A DNA stretch of 5,568 nucleotides from an uncultured Oscillospiraceae bacterium. Its GTDB lineage: Bacteria > Bacillota > Clostridia > Oscillospirales > Oscillospiraceae. The notes under the pieces are model-generated. The model was not told the origin of the DNA. It did not search any database and saw only the letters and a list, made by a program, of their open reading frames with translations. Shown here piece by piece: positions 4,922 to 5,568 of the stretch (the stretch's first letter is position 1; each line of letters opens with the position of its first letter). The stretch covers positions 1 to 5,568 of the forward strand of contig CAKTUT010000117.1 in the NCBI GenBank assembly GCA_934621665.1, given 5' to 3'. The position numbers were made by a program, and so were the translations under genes.

Positions 4922-5568
4922 CTGCGTTCCCTCCTCCCGAAAGCGTCATCAGGCGGCCGATTTCGCGCTTATCTGTGCTGCGCGCGTCAACTTCGCCCGA
5001 AACTTCGCCGCCGCACAGAACAACAATCCGGTCGCACAGCTCAAGCAGCACGTCCAGATCCTCGCCGACGTAGACAACAGCTACACCGCGCATTTTCTGC
5101 TCTGTCAGCAGATTGTAGATGGTGTAGGATGTATTGATATCCAGACCGCGCACCGCGTAGGCGGTCATAAGCACGGCCGGAGACTGTGCAATTTCACGTC
5201 CAACCAGAACTTTCTGCACGTTGCCGCCGGACATCCGGCGAACCGGGAAATTGGTGCTGGGTGTAACAACGCCGAGCTCATTCCAAATCTGGTTGGCAAG
5301 CGCCTCGGGGTCTTTACGGTTGACAAACACGCCGCGCCCCTTGCGCCATGAGCGGAGCATCATGTTGCCTGTCATACCCATTGAGCCAACAAGACCCATG
5401 CCAAGACGATCCTCCGGGACAAAGGACATGGAAATGCCGCTCTTGCGGATGTCCATCGGGTCAAGACCGACAAGCTCTTTGGGTTTTGCGCTTTCCTCAG
5501 GCGGATAGAACACAACAGAGCCCTCCGAAACCGGGTAAAGACCCGCAATGGACTCAAGCAGCTCGCGC
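4914..5568 (-). CDS. nupO: ABC transporter ATP-binding protein, C-terminal part (NupO/YufO type), cut by window edge
   Basis: The reading frame runs open to the right edge and shows 217 residues of what should be a protein of about 500 with two nucleotide-binding domains; only the second domain is visible. Counting from the first whole codon: RELLESIAGLYPV (1-13), the conserved FVPEDRLGMGLV (49-60), the ABC signature RMSGGNVQK (111-119), the RGLD of the D-loop region (140-143) and VGEDLD (167-172), where the switch His is replaced by Glu. The Walker B region reads VLMTAYAVRGLD, so the Asp and the catalytic Glu are replaced by Ala and Tyr. Loss of these residues in domain 2 is common in this family, implying that one site hydrolyses ATP and the other is structural. 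The protein would sit on the cytoplasmic face and power the two permeases. An internal GTG at 5513 is not the start. Confidence 0.9.
   Translation of the reverse strand, partial: RELLESIAGLYPVSEGSVVFYPPEESAKPKELVGLDPMDIRKSGISMSFVPEDRLGMGLVGSMGMTGNMMLRSWRKGRGVFVNRKDPEALANQIWNELGVVTPSTNFPVRRMSGGNVQKVLVGREIAQSPAVLMTAYAVRGLDINTSYTIYNLLTEQKMRGVAVVYVGEDLDVLLELCDRIVVLCGGEVSGEVDARSTDKREIGRLMTLSGGGNADA

Overview
The window looks like chromosomal DNA of a low-to-mid-GC Gram-positive gut-type Clostridia. Strong AGGAGG Shine-Dalgarno sites precede almost every gene, the intrinsic terminators are GC-rich stems with T-tails, and the protein families (Cytidylate_kin2-like kinase, Dabb protein, DUF3006, BmpA-type ABC permeases) are typical of that class. 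An Oscillospirales-like relative (Faecalibacterium / Butyricicoccus / Agathobaculum type) is a guess from overall style and cannot be proved here.

Layout from left to right. Positions 1-171 hold no gene but carry two large palindromes, the second a good terminator for the leftward gene that follows. Positions 172-1008 (minus) encode an alpha/beta-hydrolase esterase. Positions 1116-1724 (minus) encode a cytidylate-kinase-like P-loop protein. A terminator-like hairpin (1021-1056) separates the two and ends directly at the hydrolase ribosome binding site. At about 1725-1845 the strand switches: the kinase is transcribed leftward from a recognisable TATAAT promoter, and a small two-gene unit runs rightward, DUF3006-like (1846-2007) and Dabb alpha-beta barrel (2042-2326). 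Positions 2327-2843 are 517 bases without a convincing gene, packed with inverted repeats and at least two terminator-like hairpins. From 2844 to the right edge, leftward, lies the distal part of an ABC importer operon: ATPase (5' end cut off by the window), first permease and second permease, joined by short overlaps and ending in a strong terminator.

The ABC genes match the BmpA / NupNOPQ / YufOPQ class, whose characterised members import nucleosides. The substrate-binding lipoprotein would be expected upstream, beyond base 5568. The ATPase, permease P and permease Q would form one inner-membrane complex. The other genes have no evident functional link to it.

No new system is demonstrated. 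The least explained parts are the palindrome-rich spacer at 2327-2843, the hairpin touching the hydrolase ribosome binding site, and the eroded second nucleotide-binding domain of the ATPase.
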